From JALYNX01 sp040902845 (GTDB lineage Bacteria > Actinomycetota > Acidimicrobiia > Spongiisociales > ZC4RG35): a stretch of 12,667 nucleotides of DNA. The notes below the pieces were generated by a model that had not been told where the DNA came from, made no database searches, and saw nothing but the letters and a program-made list of their open reading frames with translations. Location of the stretch: contig JBBDWM010000040.1 in assembly GCA_040902845.1 (NCBI GenBank), forward strand, positions 1 to 12,667, in the 5' to 3' direction. The translations under genes and the position numbers were made by a program. The number at the start of each line of letters is the position of its first letter. Positions within the stretch are counted from its first letter, which is position 1. Shown one piece after another: positions 6,092 through 12,667 of the stretch.

Positions 6092-7330
6092 ATGCCCTCT
6101 CCCTCGGTGCTCGTCATCGGTGGTGGCCCCGCAGGGTCGGCCGCCGCCTACTGGTTGGCGCGCGAGGGTCACGAGGTCACCCTGGTCGAGAAGAAGGAGT
6201 ACCCCCGCGACAAGACCTGCGGCGACGGTCTGACCCCGAGGGCGATCCTTCAACTCCAGGAAATGGGATTCGACTTCGAGGTCCCCCAGTTCCACACCAT
6301 CACTGGGCTTCGCTCTTACGCCGGCGACGATCTGATGCTGGAAATGCCCTGGCCAGAGCACTCCCGATTCCCCAATTGGGGTGGGGTGATCCGACGCAGC
6401 GACCTCGACTCCCAGGTGGCCAACCTCGCCGAGAAGCAGGGAGTCAGGATCCTCCAGAAGACCGAGGGGACTCCGGTGATCGAGAATGGATTCCTCTCTG
6501 AAGTCAGGCTGAGCCACAACGGCTCCATCGAAACGGTGAAGCCCGACGTGACCGTGATTGCTGACGGGTCGATGAACCGATTCGGGCGTGAACTGGGCAC
6601 CGAGCGACGCCGGGACTACCCGATGGGCCTTGCCGCCCGCGGCTACTTCTCGTCTCCGCGTTCCACGGACCCGTTCCTGGAGAGCCAGCTCGACCTCCGC
6701 GACTCGTCGGGGGCGACCATGCCCGGCTACGGCTGGGTGTTCCCTCTGGGTGACGGGACGGTGAATGTCGGCGTAGGTCTTCTCTCCACTTTCAAACGGT
6801 GGAAACACGTCAATACCACCCACATGATGGCCCACTACGTGGCTACCGCTCCCGCTTATTGGGGATTCAGCGAGGAGTCCAAGCTGACCAATCCGCTGGG
6901 TGGGAAGTTGACCATGTCGTTCTCGAAGGGCCCTCTGGTCGGCTCCAACTGGATCACGATCGGCGACGCCGCCGGGGCGATCAACCCCTGGAACGGCGAG
7001 GGGATCTCATACGCCTACGAGACGGGCCGGATGGCCGCCGAGCACATCGGAGAGGCACTTACCCGAGACGACCTCGGGTTGCTCCGTCGCTATCCGCAGC
7101 ATCTCGACGATGAGTACGGGCTCTATTACAAGACGGCGCGGGTCTTCGTGAAGCTGATCGGGCACCCATCGGTGATGCGAACCCTGGCCCACACCGGGCT
7201 CCACAACCGTTCCTTGATGGAGTGGACCCTCAAGGTGATGGCCAATCTCCTCGACGAGGACGACAAGCACATGGGTGAGCGCATCTACGACGCGCTGGCC
7301 GGCGTGGTGCGGACTTTGCCCACGGCGTGA
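6092..7330 (+). CDS. Geranylgeranyl reductase family FAD-dependent oxidoreductase
   Basis: A 412-residue flavoprotein of the family that reduces double bonds in isoprenoid chains. The N-terminal FAD motif is G10-G-G12-P-A-G15, with acidic E33 at the end of the second strand. The family's CGDGLTPRA box follows at 43-51. The second FAD motif, GDAAGAINPWNGEGI, is at 291-305. No membrane segment is evident. In actinomycetes a relative (MenJ) saturates one isoprene unit of menaquinone, and family members are found near nuoA. That makes menaquinone side-chain reduction the leading guess here; archaeal-type lipid or chlorophyll-type substrates are other possibilities of the family. The stop overlaps the GTG of the next gene as GTGA. 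The start is the ATG at 6092, with no visible ribosome binding site. Confidence 0.88.
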   Translation: MPSPSVLVIGGGPAGSAAAYWLAREGHEVTLVEKKEYPRDKTCGDGLTPRAILQLQEMGFDFEVPQFHTITGLRSYAGDDLMLEMPWPEHSRFPNWGGVIRRSDLDSQVANLAEKQGVRILQKTEGTPVIENGFLSEVRLSHNGSIETVKPDVTVIADGSMNRFGRELGTERRRDYPMGLAARGYFSSPRSTDPFLESQLDLRDSSGATMPGYGWVFPLGDGTVNVGVGLLSTFKRWKHVNTTHMMAHYVATAPAYWGFSEESKLTNPLGGKLTMSFSKGPLVGSNWITIGDAAGAINPWNGEGISYAYETGRMAAEHIGEALTRDDLGLLRRYPQHLDDEYGLYYKTARVFVKLIGHPSVMRTLAHTGLHNRSLMEWTLKVMANLLDEDDKHMGERIYDALAGVVRTLPTA

Positions 7331-7992
7331 GACCTGAGCTTCTCGTTTTCGATGTAAACGAAACGCTTCTCGACCTGTCGCCCCTGCGGATCGACTTCGA
7401 GGATGTCTTTGGCAGCCCTGAGCCGATGGGTGAATGGTTCGCCCGAATGTTGCACGGATCCCTGATCGCCAATCAACTCGACGAATACCGGGCGTTCGGT
7501 GTGATCGGTGTCGAGGCGCTGCATCTGGTGGCGGAGAGACACGGAGTCGACCTCGACGAGGCCATCGCCACCGAGGTGGTCTCCCATCTCGCCAGCGTTC
7601 CCGCTCACTTGGACGTGATTCCCGCCCTGGAGCGTTTGATGGAGGCTGGGTTCCGGACCGCGGCGCTTACCAACGGCAGTGCCAACGCAGCCAATCAACA
7701 GATCGAAAACGCCGGGTTGCGCACCTTCATCGAGGCGGTGATATCGGTCGAAGAGGTGGGCCGGTTCAAACCCGACCCGGTCACCTATCGTCACGCGGCT
7801 CAGGTCATGGATGTGCACGTCTCTGAGTCGATGCTGATCGCGGCCCACGACTGGGATGTGACCGGGGCGATGAAGGCCGGCGCGCAGGGTGCCTTTCTCC
7901 ACCGTCCCGGCTCGTCATGGAGCCTGCCCAGCCCCATGCCGGAGGTCGTTGGAGCGGATCTAGGCCAGATCGCCGATCAGCTGATCGGGTAA
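7327..7992 (+). CDS. HAD-superfamily hydrolase, haloacid dehalogenase type II-like
   Basis: A 221-residue hydrolase of the HAD superfamily. Motif I is FDVNETLL with nucleophile D9. Motif II is LTNGS (114-118). Motif III is K148 in RFKPDP. Motif IV is AAHDWDVTGAMKAG, with D175 and D177. Asn11 replaces the second Asp usual in phosphatases, as in the haloacid dehalogenase type II branch, so dehalogenase-like hydrolysis is more likely than phosphatase action. The substrate cannot be read. The GTG start at 7327 overlaps the stop of the preceding flavoprotein gene, so the two are probably cotranscribed. A downstream gene on the other strand converges after 29 bp. Confidence 0.88.
   Translation: MRPELLVFDVNETLLDLSPLRIDFEDVFGSPEPMGEWFARMLHGSLIANQLDEYRAFGVIGVEALHLVAERHGVDLDEAIATEVVSHLASVPAHLDVIPALERLMEAGFRTAALTNGSANAANQQIENAGLRTFIEAVISVEEVGRFKPDPVTYRHAAQVMDVHVSESMLIAAHDWDVTGAMKAGAQGAFLHRPGSSWSLPSPMPEVVGADLGQIADQLIG
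7973..7988. other. 16-bp perfect palindrome at the 3' end of the HAD gene
   Basis: CCGATCAGCTGATCGG is its own reverse complement and lies just before the TAA of the HAD hydrolase gene. Without a loop and without a T-run it makes a weak hairpin only. It may be chance, or a protein-binding site between the convergent genes. Confidence 0.4.
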
Positions 7993-8021
7993 TCACATCG
8001 ACCCGCGCATGGGCCCGTCCG

Positions 8022-9038
8022 CTACAGGTGGGGGGCTACCTCCTCGGCCAGTTGTTGCATGAGCTCGACCTGATCCGCGTACTCGAGGTTTGGGAAATAG
8101 CTCCGGGCGACGAAATCGACCGGCACCGCGGCCTGGGCACGAACGTCGAGAAGGGTCGACACGATTTCATCGCTCGACCCGGCGATTGTGAAGCGCCCGA
8201 GCACTCGGCCGCGGGACTCTTCTGTGAGCTCCGGGGCGGGCGGGGGCGGGCCCGGTCGTTTAGCTGACGCCTCCATGTCCGAGTACTTCCACGTCATGTG
8301 CCAGACGTGGTCTGTGTATCGACCCCAGGCGTCCGCGGCTGACCGACCGGGGAGTATGACCGAGTAGTGGACGATCCGCAGCTGTGACGGGTCACGTCCG
8401 ATCCGTTCGCACTCCTCCCGGATCCACTTGAGTTGGAGAGCCAGCGTGTCGGGGGCGACGTTGGAGAAGATCCCATCGGCGAGACGGGCGGCGCGACGGA
8501 TGGCTGCCTCGGCTCCGCCCCCGATCAGGACCTGGATCGGAGACGAAGGGGTCGGTCGCACCGCCAGCTCGGGCAACTCGTAGACCGGGCCCTGATGGTG
8601 GAAGGGCTGACCGGTCCATGACTGACGGAGGATTGAGAGGATCTCCTCCATGGCCGCTCCTCGCTTCGTGATCTCGGCCCCAAGGCCCTCGAACTCGACA
8701 TGGCTCCATCCCAGGCCGAGGCCAAGGGTGAACCGCCCACCACTGAGGAGGCTGACCGTGGCTGCGTCCTCGGCGAGCCGGAGTGGGTGCTGCAGAGGGG
8801 CGAGGATCACCCCGGTCCCGATCTCGATGGTCGATGTGGCCGCGGCGATGGCCCCGCTGACCACTGCCAGCGACGGCATGTACCCGTCGTCGACAAAATG
8901 GTGCTCTGTGGTCCATATCGATGACAGGCCGAGACGCTCTGCCTCGACCGCCAGTCGGATCGTCTCGTCGTAGGCCCGCAACCAATCGGCTTCGCCCGGG
9001 CGGAGCTGGGCGCTCAACAATCCGAAGCCGAGGCTCAT
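8022..9038 (-). CDS. LLM-class flavin-dependent oxidoreductase
   Basis: A 338-residue TIM-barrel enzyme of the bacterial luciferase-like family, which uses FMN or coenzyme F420. Typical features are SIWTTEHHF (40-48), GTGVILAPLQHPLRLAED (74-91) and LSGGRFTLGLGLGW (98-111). The segment IQVLIGGGAEAAIRRAARLADG matches the phosphate-binding part of the barrel. The sequence does not decide between FMN and F420, or the substrate. The ATG start gives the normal N-terminus, with the first barrel strand at once. The gene stands alone on the minus strand, between the HAD gene and the nuo cluster, with no operon partner visible. Confidence 0.9.
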   Translation of the reverse strand: MSLGFGLLSAQLRPGEADWLRAYDETIRLAVEAERLGLSSIWTTEHHFVDDGYMPSLAVVSGAIAAATSTIEIGTGVILAPLQHPLRLAEDAATVSLLSGGRFTLGLGLGWSHVEFEGLGAEITKRGAAMEEILSILRQSWTGQPFHHQGPVYELPELAVRPTPSSPIQVLIGGGAEAAIRRAARLADGIFSNVAPDTLALQLKWIREECERIGRDPSQLRIVHYSVILPGRSAADAWGRYTDHVWHMTWKYSDMEASAKRPGPPPPAPELTEESRGRVLGRFTIAGSSDEIVSTLLDVRAQAAVPVDFVARSYFPNLEYADQVELMQQLAEEVAPHL

Positions 9039-9146
9039 TGAGTTTCACGTCCTGACATGCCGTGCCAGCCTATTCGCGGTGATGCCCCTGCAGCGATACG
9101 ACCAGGGCTTTGATGCCTTCTTTGGTGCCGGTTACTCAGTGAGGCT

Positions 9147-9165
9147 GACGACGGGCGCCGTCGTC
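9147..9165. other. Perfect 8-bp hairpin in the nuoA upstream gap
   Basis: GACGACGG and CCGTCGTC pair across a GCG loop. TTCT follows on the plus strand, so it could be a weak terminator or an operator-like inverted repeat. It lies about 210 bp upstream of nuoA. Confidence 0.45.
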
Positions 9166-9366
9166 TTCTGCCGGGCGGTCGCAGGATTGCCACACGATCG
9201 ACGGCGGTGCGGGCATAGCGGTCCGTACCTCTCACCGGAAGCGGCCGAGCGTCTGTCAAGGTCCTCCTTCGACGTGTGAGACGCCCGAAGAACCGTAGCC
9301 CTGCTGTAGCCGGCCTCTCCTGCGCGACCTGGGGCCACGTAATTTATCCCACCATCGGGCCCGTTC

Positions 9367-9372
9367 TAAGCT
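9367..9372 (+). promoter_or_regulatory. Possible -10 element for the nuo operon
   Basis: TAAGCT fits TANNNT and ends 3 bases before ATG 9376 and 6 bases before GTG 9379. No ribosome binding site is visible, so a leaderless nuoA message is possible. If so, GTG 9379 would suit the spacing slightly better than ATG 9376. The -35 region (around TTATCC at 9344-9349) is poor. Confidence 0.25.
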
Positions 9373-9375
9373 CCG

Positions 9376-9789
9376 ATGGTGACCCCCGCCGACTATTTGC
9401 CGATCGGCCTGATGCTTCTTCTCGCCGGGGCGTTCGTGGCGGTGTCGCTCAATGTCTCCCGGTTCTTCCGGCCGAACAACCCGACACCCGAGAAGCTCGA
9501 CCCCTACGAGAGCGGCATCGTCCCCGAGGTCGGGCCGGTGCAACGGTTCCCGGTGAAGTTCTATCTGGTGGCGATGCTGTTCGTGATCTTCGACGTCGAG
9601 ATCATCTTCCTCTTTGCCTGGGCCTCGATCTGGGACCGGCTGGGCTGGTATGGGGTGGCCGCGATCTTCATTTTCACATTCTTCGTCGCCGAGACCCTGG
9701 CCTATGTCTGGAAGCGGGGCGCCCTCGATTGGAACGTGCATCGGCGGACCCGGTATCTGCCCTCCGAATCGTCGGAGGAGGCGGCCTAG
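9376..9789 (+). CDS. nuoA: NADH-quinone oxidoreductase subunit A
   Basis: Membrane subunit of complex I near the quinone channel. The 137 residues hold three transmembrane helices (about 8-30, 62-85 and 90-112). Between the first and second is the conserved loop EKLDPYESGIVPEVGPVQRFPVKFY. The acidic FDVEIIFLFAW motif is in the second helix. The start is the ATG at 9376; a GTG directly after it is an alternative. It is first in the nuoABCD run, and nuoB begins immediately after its stop. Confidence 0.95.
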   Translation: MVTPADYLPIGLMLLLAGAFVAVSLNVSRFFRPNNPTPEKLDPYESGIVPEVGPVQRFPVKFYLVAMLFVIFDVEIIFLFAWASIWDRLGWYGVAAIFIFTFFVAETLAYVWKRGALDWNVHRRTRYLPSESSEEAA

Positions 9790-10257
9790 ATGGCCACCAC
9801 CGCTCCGGGCAACCTGATGATGACCACCGTCGACAAGGCGGCACGTTGGGCCCGGACCCGGTCGATGTTCCCCGCCACCTTCGGGCTGGCCTGCTGCGCG
9901 ATCGAGATGATGGCCACCGGCGCCGCCCACTACGACCTGGCTCGCTTCGGGATGGAGGTGTTCCGGGCCTCACCCCGCCAGGCCGACCTCATGATCGTTG
10001 CCGGTCGGGTGAGCCAGAAGATGGCGCCCGTCCTGCGCCAGGTCTACGACCAGATGCCTGACCCGAAATGGGTGATCTCGATGGGGGCCTGTGCCTCGAC
10101 CGGTGGGATGTTCAACAACTATGCGTTGGTTCAGGGTGTCGATCAGGTGGTGCCGGTGGATATCTACGTGCCCGGTTGCCCACCCGGACCACAGAGCCTG
10201 ATGCACGGGATCCTCACCCTTCACGACAAGATCATGAACGGCGAGATCAACAATTGA
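9790..10257 (+). CDS. nuoB: NADH-quinone oxidoreductase subunit B
   Basis: The peripheral-arm subunit (155 residues) that carries the terminal [4Fe-4S] cluster N2, the donor to quinone. The cluster cysteines are C35 and C36 in GLACCAIEM, C101 in GACAS and C130 in PGCPP. The arginine-rich stretch ARWARTRSM before the first cysteines is usual for the family. The ATG follows the nuoA stop directly, and the stop overlaps the TTG of nuoC as TTGA. The product should dock nuoD and nuoC. Confidence 0.97.
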   Translation: MATTAPGNLMMTTVDKAARWARTRSMFPATFGLACCAIEMMATGAAHYDLARFGMEVFRASPRQADLMIVAGRVSQKMAPVLRQVYDQMPDPKWVISMGACASTGGMFNNYALVQGVDQVVPVDIYVPGCPPGPQSLMHGILTLHDKIMNGEINN

Positions 10258-10781
10258 GCGACGAGACGCCGACCCTCGAAGAGACACCCGCGGCGCGTCT
10301 GCTTCCCCAGCATCCGGTGCTCCGCGCGCTGTTCGAGGGCTTCGAAGCGGTGGAATGGGAGAGCTCGCTCGGTCAGGACGTGGCACGGGTCCCCAACGAG
10401 ACATGGGCCGAGTTCGCACAGGCTGCCAGGCACGCCGGGTTCGAGATGTGTGTCGATGTCACTGTCGTCGACTGGATGCGGGAGCGCTCGGAGCGGTTCG
10501 AGATCGTGGCCAACCTGCTTTCGATGTCTCACAAGCTTCGGCTCCGGATGATGACCACCGCGGGGCGGATCGATCCGTCGGTCGCCTCCGTGGTGCCGGT
10601 CTGGCCCGGGGCCAACTTCGCCGAGCGCGAGGCTTACGACATGTTCGGCGTGAATTTCGAGGGACACCCCGATCTGACCCGCATCCTGATGCCCGACGAA
10701 TGGGAGGGTCACCCATTACGCAAGGACTTCGCGGTCGGCTCGGTCCCGGTGCAGTTCAAGGAAAGCCATCAGGTGAGCTGA
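10254..10781 (+). CDS. nuoC: NADH-quinone oxidoreductase subunit C
   Basis: The 30-kDa-type peripheral subunit (175 residues) that packs against nuoD and nuoB. The family signature is REAYDMFGVNFEGHPDLTRI, followed by PDEWEGHPLRKDF near the C-terminus. I chose TTG at 10254 because it overlaps the nuoB stop as TTGA and gives a normal-length protein. The frame stays open further upstream, but that part only runs antiparallel to known nuoB coding and is not used. No ATG lies between the TTG and the conserved core. An acidic stretch (DETPTLEET) opens the protein. nuoD starts 1 bp after the stop. Confidence 0.93.
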   Translation: MSDETPTLEETPAARLLPQHPVLRALFEGFEAVEWESSLGQDVARVPNETWAEFAQAARHAGFEMCVDVTVVDWMRERSERFEIVANLLSMSHKLRLRMMTTAGRIDPSVASVVPVWPGANFAEREAYDMFGVNFEGHPDLTRILMPDEWEGHPLRKDFAVGSVPVQFKESHQVS

Positions 10782-10782
10782 G

Positions 10783-12144
10783 ATGAGCGAGCCGACCACC
10801 GAGACCCCCGAGATCACCGAGACCCTGGATCTCTGGGTCGCCGGGACCGAGGAGCCCGAGTTCAGCCCCACCGACGAGGGCGAACAGGAGATCTCTGACC
10901 ACGAGTCGGAGGTTCGTCTCGATGAGCAATTCGGACGGGTGGTCGAGGACGATTATGCCTTCGACGACGGGATCGACGAGGGCGAGCGGATGATCCTCAA
11001 CATGGGCCCCCAGCATCCTTCGACCCATGGCGTGCTCCGGCTCCAGATCGAGCTCGAGGGCGAGATCATCCGGCGTACCAAGCCGATCATCGGTTATCTC
11101 CACACCGGTATGGAGAAGACGGGGGAGCAGCTCACCTTCTCCCAGGGTGGGACCAATGTCACCCGAATGGACTATCTGGCTCCGTTCCACAACGAGCTGG
11201 CCTATTCCCTGGCTGTGGAGCGGTTGCTCGGGATCGAGGTTCCGCCCCGGGCGGCTGCGATCAGGGTCCTTCTCACCGAGTTGAACCGGTGCTCTTCCCA
11301 CCTGGTAGCCCTGGCCACCAACGGAATGGACATCGGCGCCGTCTCCATGATGATCTATGGGTTCAGGGAGCGAGAGCAGATCCTCGCCTTCTTCGAGAAG
11401 ACCACCGGGTTGCGGATGAACCACAACTTCATCCGTCCCGGTGGGGTCGCCGCCGACCTGGCGCCGGGTTGGAAGGACGATGTGGCCGCGATCCTGGTTG
11501 AGCTGCCGAGACGACTCCAGCAATACGACGACCTGCTCAAGGACAACCCGATCTGGCTGGCCCGGACCCGCGGTGTCGGTGTGATCTCGAGTGCGGAGGC
11601 GATCGCCTATGGGATCACCGGGCCGCCGCTACGGGCAACCGGGGTCTCCTGGGACCTGCGCAAGGCATTCCCCTACTCCGGGATCGAGAACTACGACTTC
11701 GAGGTGGCCGTCGGAGAGAACGGCGACGTCTACGACCGCTACCGGATCCGAATCGACGAGATCCACGAGTCGTTGAAGATCGTGGAGCAGGTGATGGACT
11801 CGATGCCCAAGGGTGACTACCGGGTGGACGACCGCAAGGTGACACCACCGCCCCGGGCCCGCATCGATGAGTCGATGGAGGCCCTGATCCATCACTTCAA
11901 GCTGTTCACGGAGGGGTTCAAGGTGCCGCCCGGTGAGACCTACGTGGCGGTGGAGTCACCGAGAGGAGAGCTGGGCTGTTATCTGGTCTCCGACGGTGAG
12001 GCCCGCCCCTACCGGATGCACACCCGGGCCCCTTCGTTCACCAACCTCCAGGCGTTGCCTATCGCCATGGCCGACTCCCTCATGGCCGACACTGTCGCCA
12101 CTATCGCCTCGATGGACCCGGTCATGGGAGACGTCGACCGCTGA
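10783..12144 (+). CDS. nuoD: NADH-quinone oxidoreductase subunit D
   Basis: The 49-kDa-type subunit (453 residues), related to the large subunit of NiFe hydrogenases, which forms the quinone site with nuoB. The core starts at about residue 70 with NMGPQHPSTHG (73-83). GYLHTGMEKTGE (104-115), the RGELGCYLVSDG segment and the terminal MDPVMGDVDR follow, all typical of a complete nuoD. The first 68 residues are an additional acidic tail (many Glu, Asp and Thr) not needed for the core. ATG 10783 fits with the nuoC stop one base before. The internal ATG at 10990 would give a family-length protein, so the extension is likely but not certain. No nuoE follows. Confidence 0.95.
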   Translation: MSEPTTETPEITETLDLWVAGTEEPEFSPTDEGEQEISDHESEVRLDEQFGRVVEDDYAFDDGIDEGERMILNMGPQHPSTHGVLRLQIELEGEIIRRTKPIIGYLHTGMEKTGEQLTFSQGGTNVTRMDYLAPFHNELAYSLAVERLLGIEVPPRAAAIRVLLTELNRCSSHLVALATNGMDIGAVSMMIYGFREREQILAFFEKTTGLRMNHNFIRPGGVAADLAPGWKDDVAAILVELPRRLQQYDDLLKDNPIWLARTRGVGVISSAEAIAYGITGPPLRATGVSWDLRKAFPYSGIENYDFEVAVGENGDVYDRYRIRIDEIHESLKIVEQVMDSMPKGDYRVDDRKVTPPPRARIDESMEALIHHFKLFTEGFKVPPGETYVAVESPRGELGCYLVSDGEARPYRMHTRAPSFTNLQALPIAMADSLMADTVATIASMDPVMGDVDR

Positions 12145-12155
12145 CTTCGTTCCTG

Positions 12156-12189
12156 ATGCATGGCGTCAAGTATTCGTGACGCCATGCAT
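12156..12189. terminator. 13-bp hairpin after nuoD
   Basis: ATGCATGGCGTCA and TGACGCCATGCAT form a perfect 13-bp stem with the 8-base loop AGTATTCG, 11 bases after the nuoD stop. No T-run follows. With the second hairpin just beyond it, it most likely ends the nuoABCD transcript. Confidence 0.7.
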
Positions 12190-12194
12190 GAAGA

Positions 12195-12217
12195 ACGGGG
12201 CGCCATAGGCGCCCCGT
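12195..12217. terminator. 10-bp GC-rich hairpin between nuoD and the YdeI-like gene
   Basis: ACGGGGCGCC and GGCGCCCCGT pair perfectly across an ATA loop. It stands 5 bases after the first hairpin and 30 bases from the end of the convergent minus-strand gene, so it may stop transcription from both sides. No T-run is present on the plus strand. Confidence 0.7.
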
Positions 12218-12247
12218 CGACAAAGTTGCGCTCGCCTCTGGACTGGG

Positions 12248-12649
12248 TCAGAGGTCAGCCGGCAACGCAGCGAGACCGGCGGCTGTCATTCGCCCCTCGT
12301 CAAGTAACCGGAGCGCGACCACGCGATTCTTGGCCGACCAGTTCGAGCCGAGACGTCGCGGAGCGAAGCGGATCGCCCAACGCTCGTCGTCGATCCTTTG
12401 GCCCAGCGAGTCCACCCAACCGTGACGGAGGGCCGCCTCCTGCAAAGCGACCAGAGTGACCGTCTGTTTACCCGATGTCTTCTTGTAGAGGGCGACGACA
12501 ACTTCCCTTTCGCTTCCTCGATGCGCGCTCAGCCAGTCATCGAAATCGGCATCGCTCGCCATGAGAATCGACCGCGATATATCCATGGGCTCACGTACTC
12601 CCGATTCTCGTGTGTCAACGGCCATGTTGATGTCCTCGCTGGTGGCCAT
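12248..12649 (-). CDS. YdeI/OmpD-associated family protein, short form
   Basis: A 133-residue protein of the YdeI/OmpD-associated family, whose biochemical role is poorly known. Family blocks are DDWLSAHRG (37-45), ALRHGWVDS (73-81), FAPRRLGSNWSAKN (95-108) and GRMTAAGL (119-126). Usual members continue some 50-60 residues past this point, while this one stops seven residues after the last block, so the C-terminal part seems lost. I used the ATG at 12649. The ATG giving Met22 also suits the family start, and the frame remains open to the window edge, so a longer start is possible. It is convergent with nuoD and separated from it by two hairpins. Confidence 0.72.
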   Translation of the reverse strand: MATSEDINMAVDTRESGVREPMDISRSILMASDADFDDWLSAHRGSEREVVVALYKKTSGKQTVTLVALQEAALRHGWVDSLGQRIDDERWAIRFAPRRLGSNWSAKNRVVALRLLDEGRMTAAGLAALPADL

Positions 12650-12667
12650 CGGCGGTCCCCGCTGGTG

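Larger units (their letters stand above)
9039..9375. other. Non-coding gap between divergent LLM gene and nuoA
   Basis: This 337-bp stretch has no convincing gene. Short open frames on both strands lack ribosome binding sites and recognisable protein sequence. It should hold promoters for both flanking genes. It contains one hairpin (9147-9165) and a possible nuoA -10 element (9367-9372). No tRNA, CRISPR, insertion sequence or clear Rex operator was seen. Confidence 0.6.

Noticed and set aside
9079..9279. Open frame of 66 codons in the gap before nuoA
   Set aside because: It has no ribosome binding site, no recognisable motif, and competes with an equally long frame on the other strand.
9275..9280. 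Rex operator half-site TGTGAG upstream of nuoA
   Set aside because: No inverted partner at the right distance was found, so it is not a supported Rex site.
10068..10253. Upstream extension of the nuoC reading frame
   Set aside because: It lies entirely within nuoB coding, shows no nuoC-like sequence, and the TTGA overlap at 10254 gives a normal-length nuoC.

Overview
This window is a high-GC bacterial chromosome segment built around respiratory electron transfer. The gene set points to a deep-branching actinomycetote, possibly Acidimicrobiia-like. The reasons are a Rex repressor, a geranylgeranyl reductase of the menaquinone-reductase type near nuoA, TTG/GTG starts, and tight ATGA/GTGA/TTGA overlaps. 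The cytochrome b is split (b6 plus subunit IV) rather than fused as in Streptomyces or Mycobacterium. The taxonomic placement is an inference; no rRNA is present.

Layout. (1) 1-5302, plus strand: an operon for a cytochrome b6f/bc-type quinol oxidoreductase. It holds a two-cluster ferredoxin (5' end cut by the window edge), a b6-type cytochrome b, a subunit-IV-like protein with an acidic N-terminal tail, a Rieske protein, a 634-residue membrane-anchored diheme cytochrome c with a very large acidic insert, and a small three-helix membrane protein. (2) 5315-5398: eight perfect copies of a 7-bp repeat beside a perfect 12-bp hairpin, lying between the convergent operon and rex. (3) 5398-6009, minus: rex, the NADH/NAD+ sensor. 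(4) 6092-7992, plus: a geranylgeranyl-reductase-family flavoprotein overlapping a HAD hydrolase. (5) 8022-9038, minus: a luciferase-like flavin-dependent oxidoreductase. (6) 9039-9375: a 337-bp non-coding gap with one hairpin. (7) 9376-12144, plus: nuoA, nuoB, nuoC and nuoD of complex I, ending at two strong hairpins instead of continuing to nuoE. (8) 12248-12649, minus: a short YdeI/OmpD-associated-family protein.

How the genes fit together: complex I (nuo) would reduce menaquinone, the flavoprotein may saturate the menaquinone side chain, and the b6/Rieske/cytochrome c complex would oxidise menaquinol. Rex would report the NADH state. The ferredoxin in the b-complex operon suggests an extra electron entry or exit route. 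The most notable points are a cysteine in the b6 subunit at exactly the position of the heme c_i (c_n) ligand of b6f complexes, calcium-binding-type DxDxDG repeats inside the diheme cytochrome c, and acidic Pro/Glu-rich extensions on several consecutive subunits.
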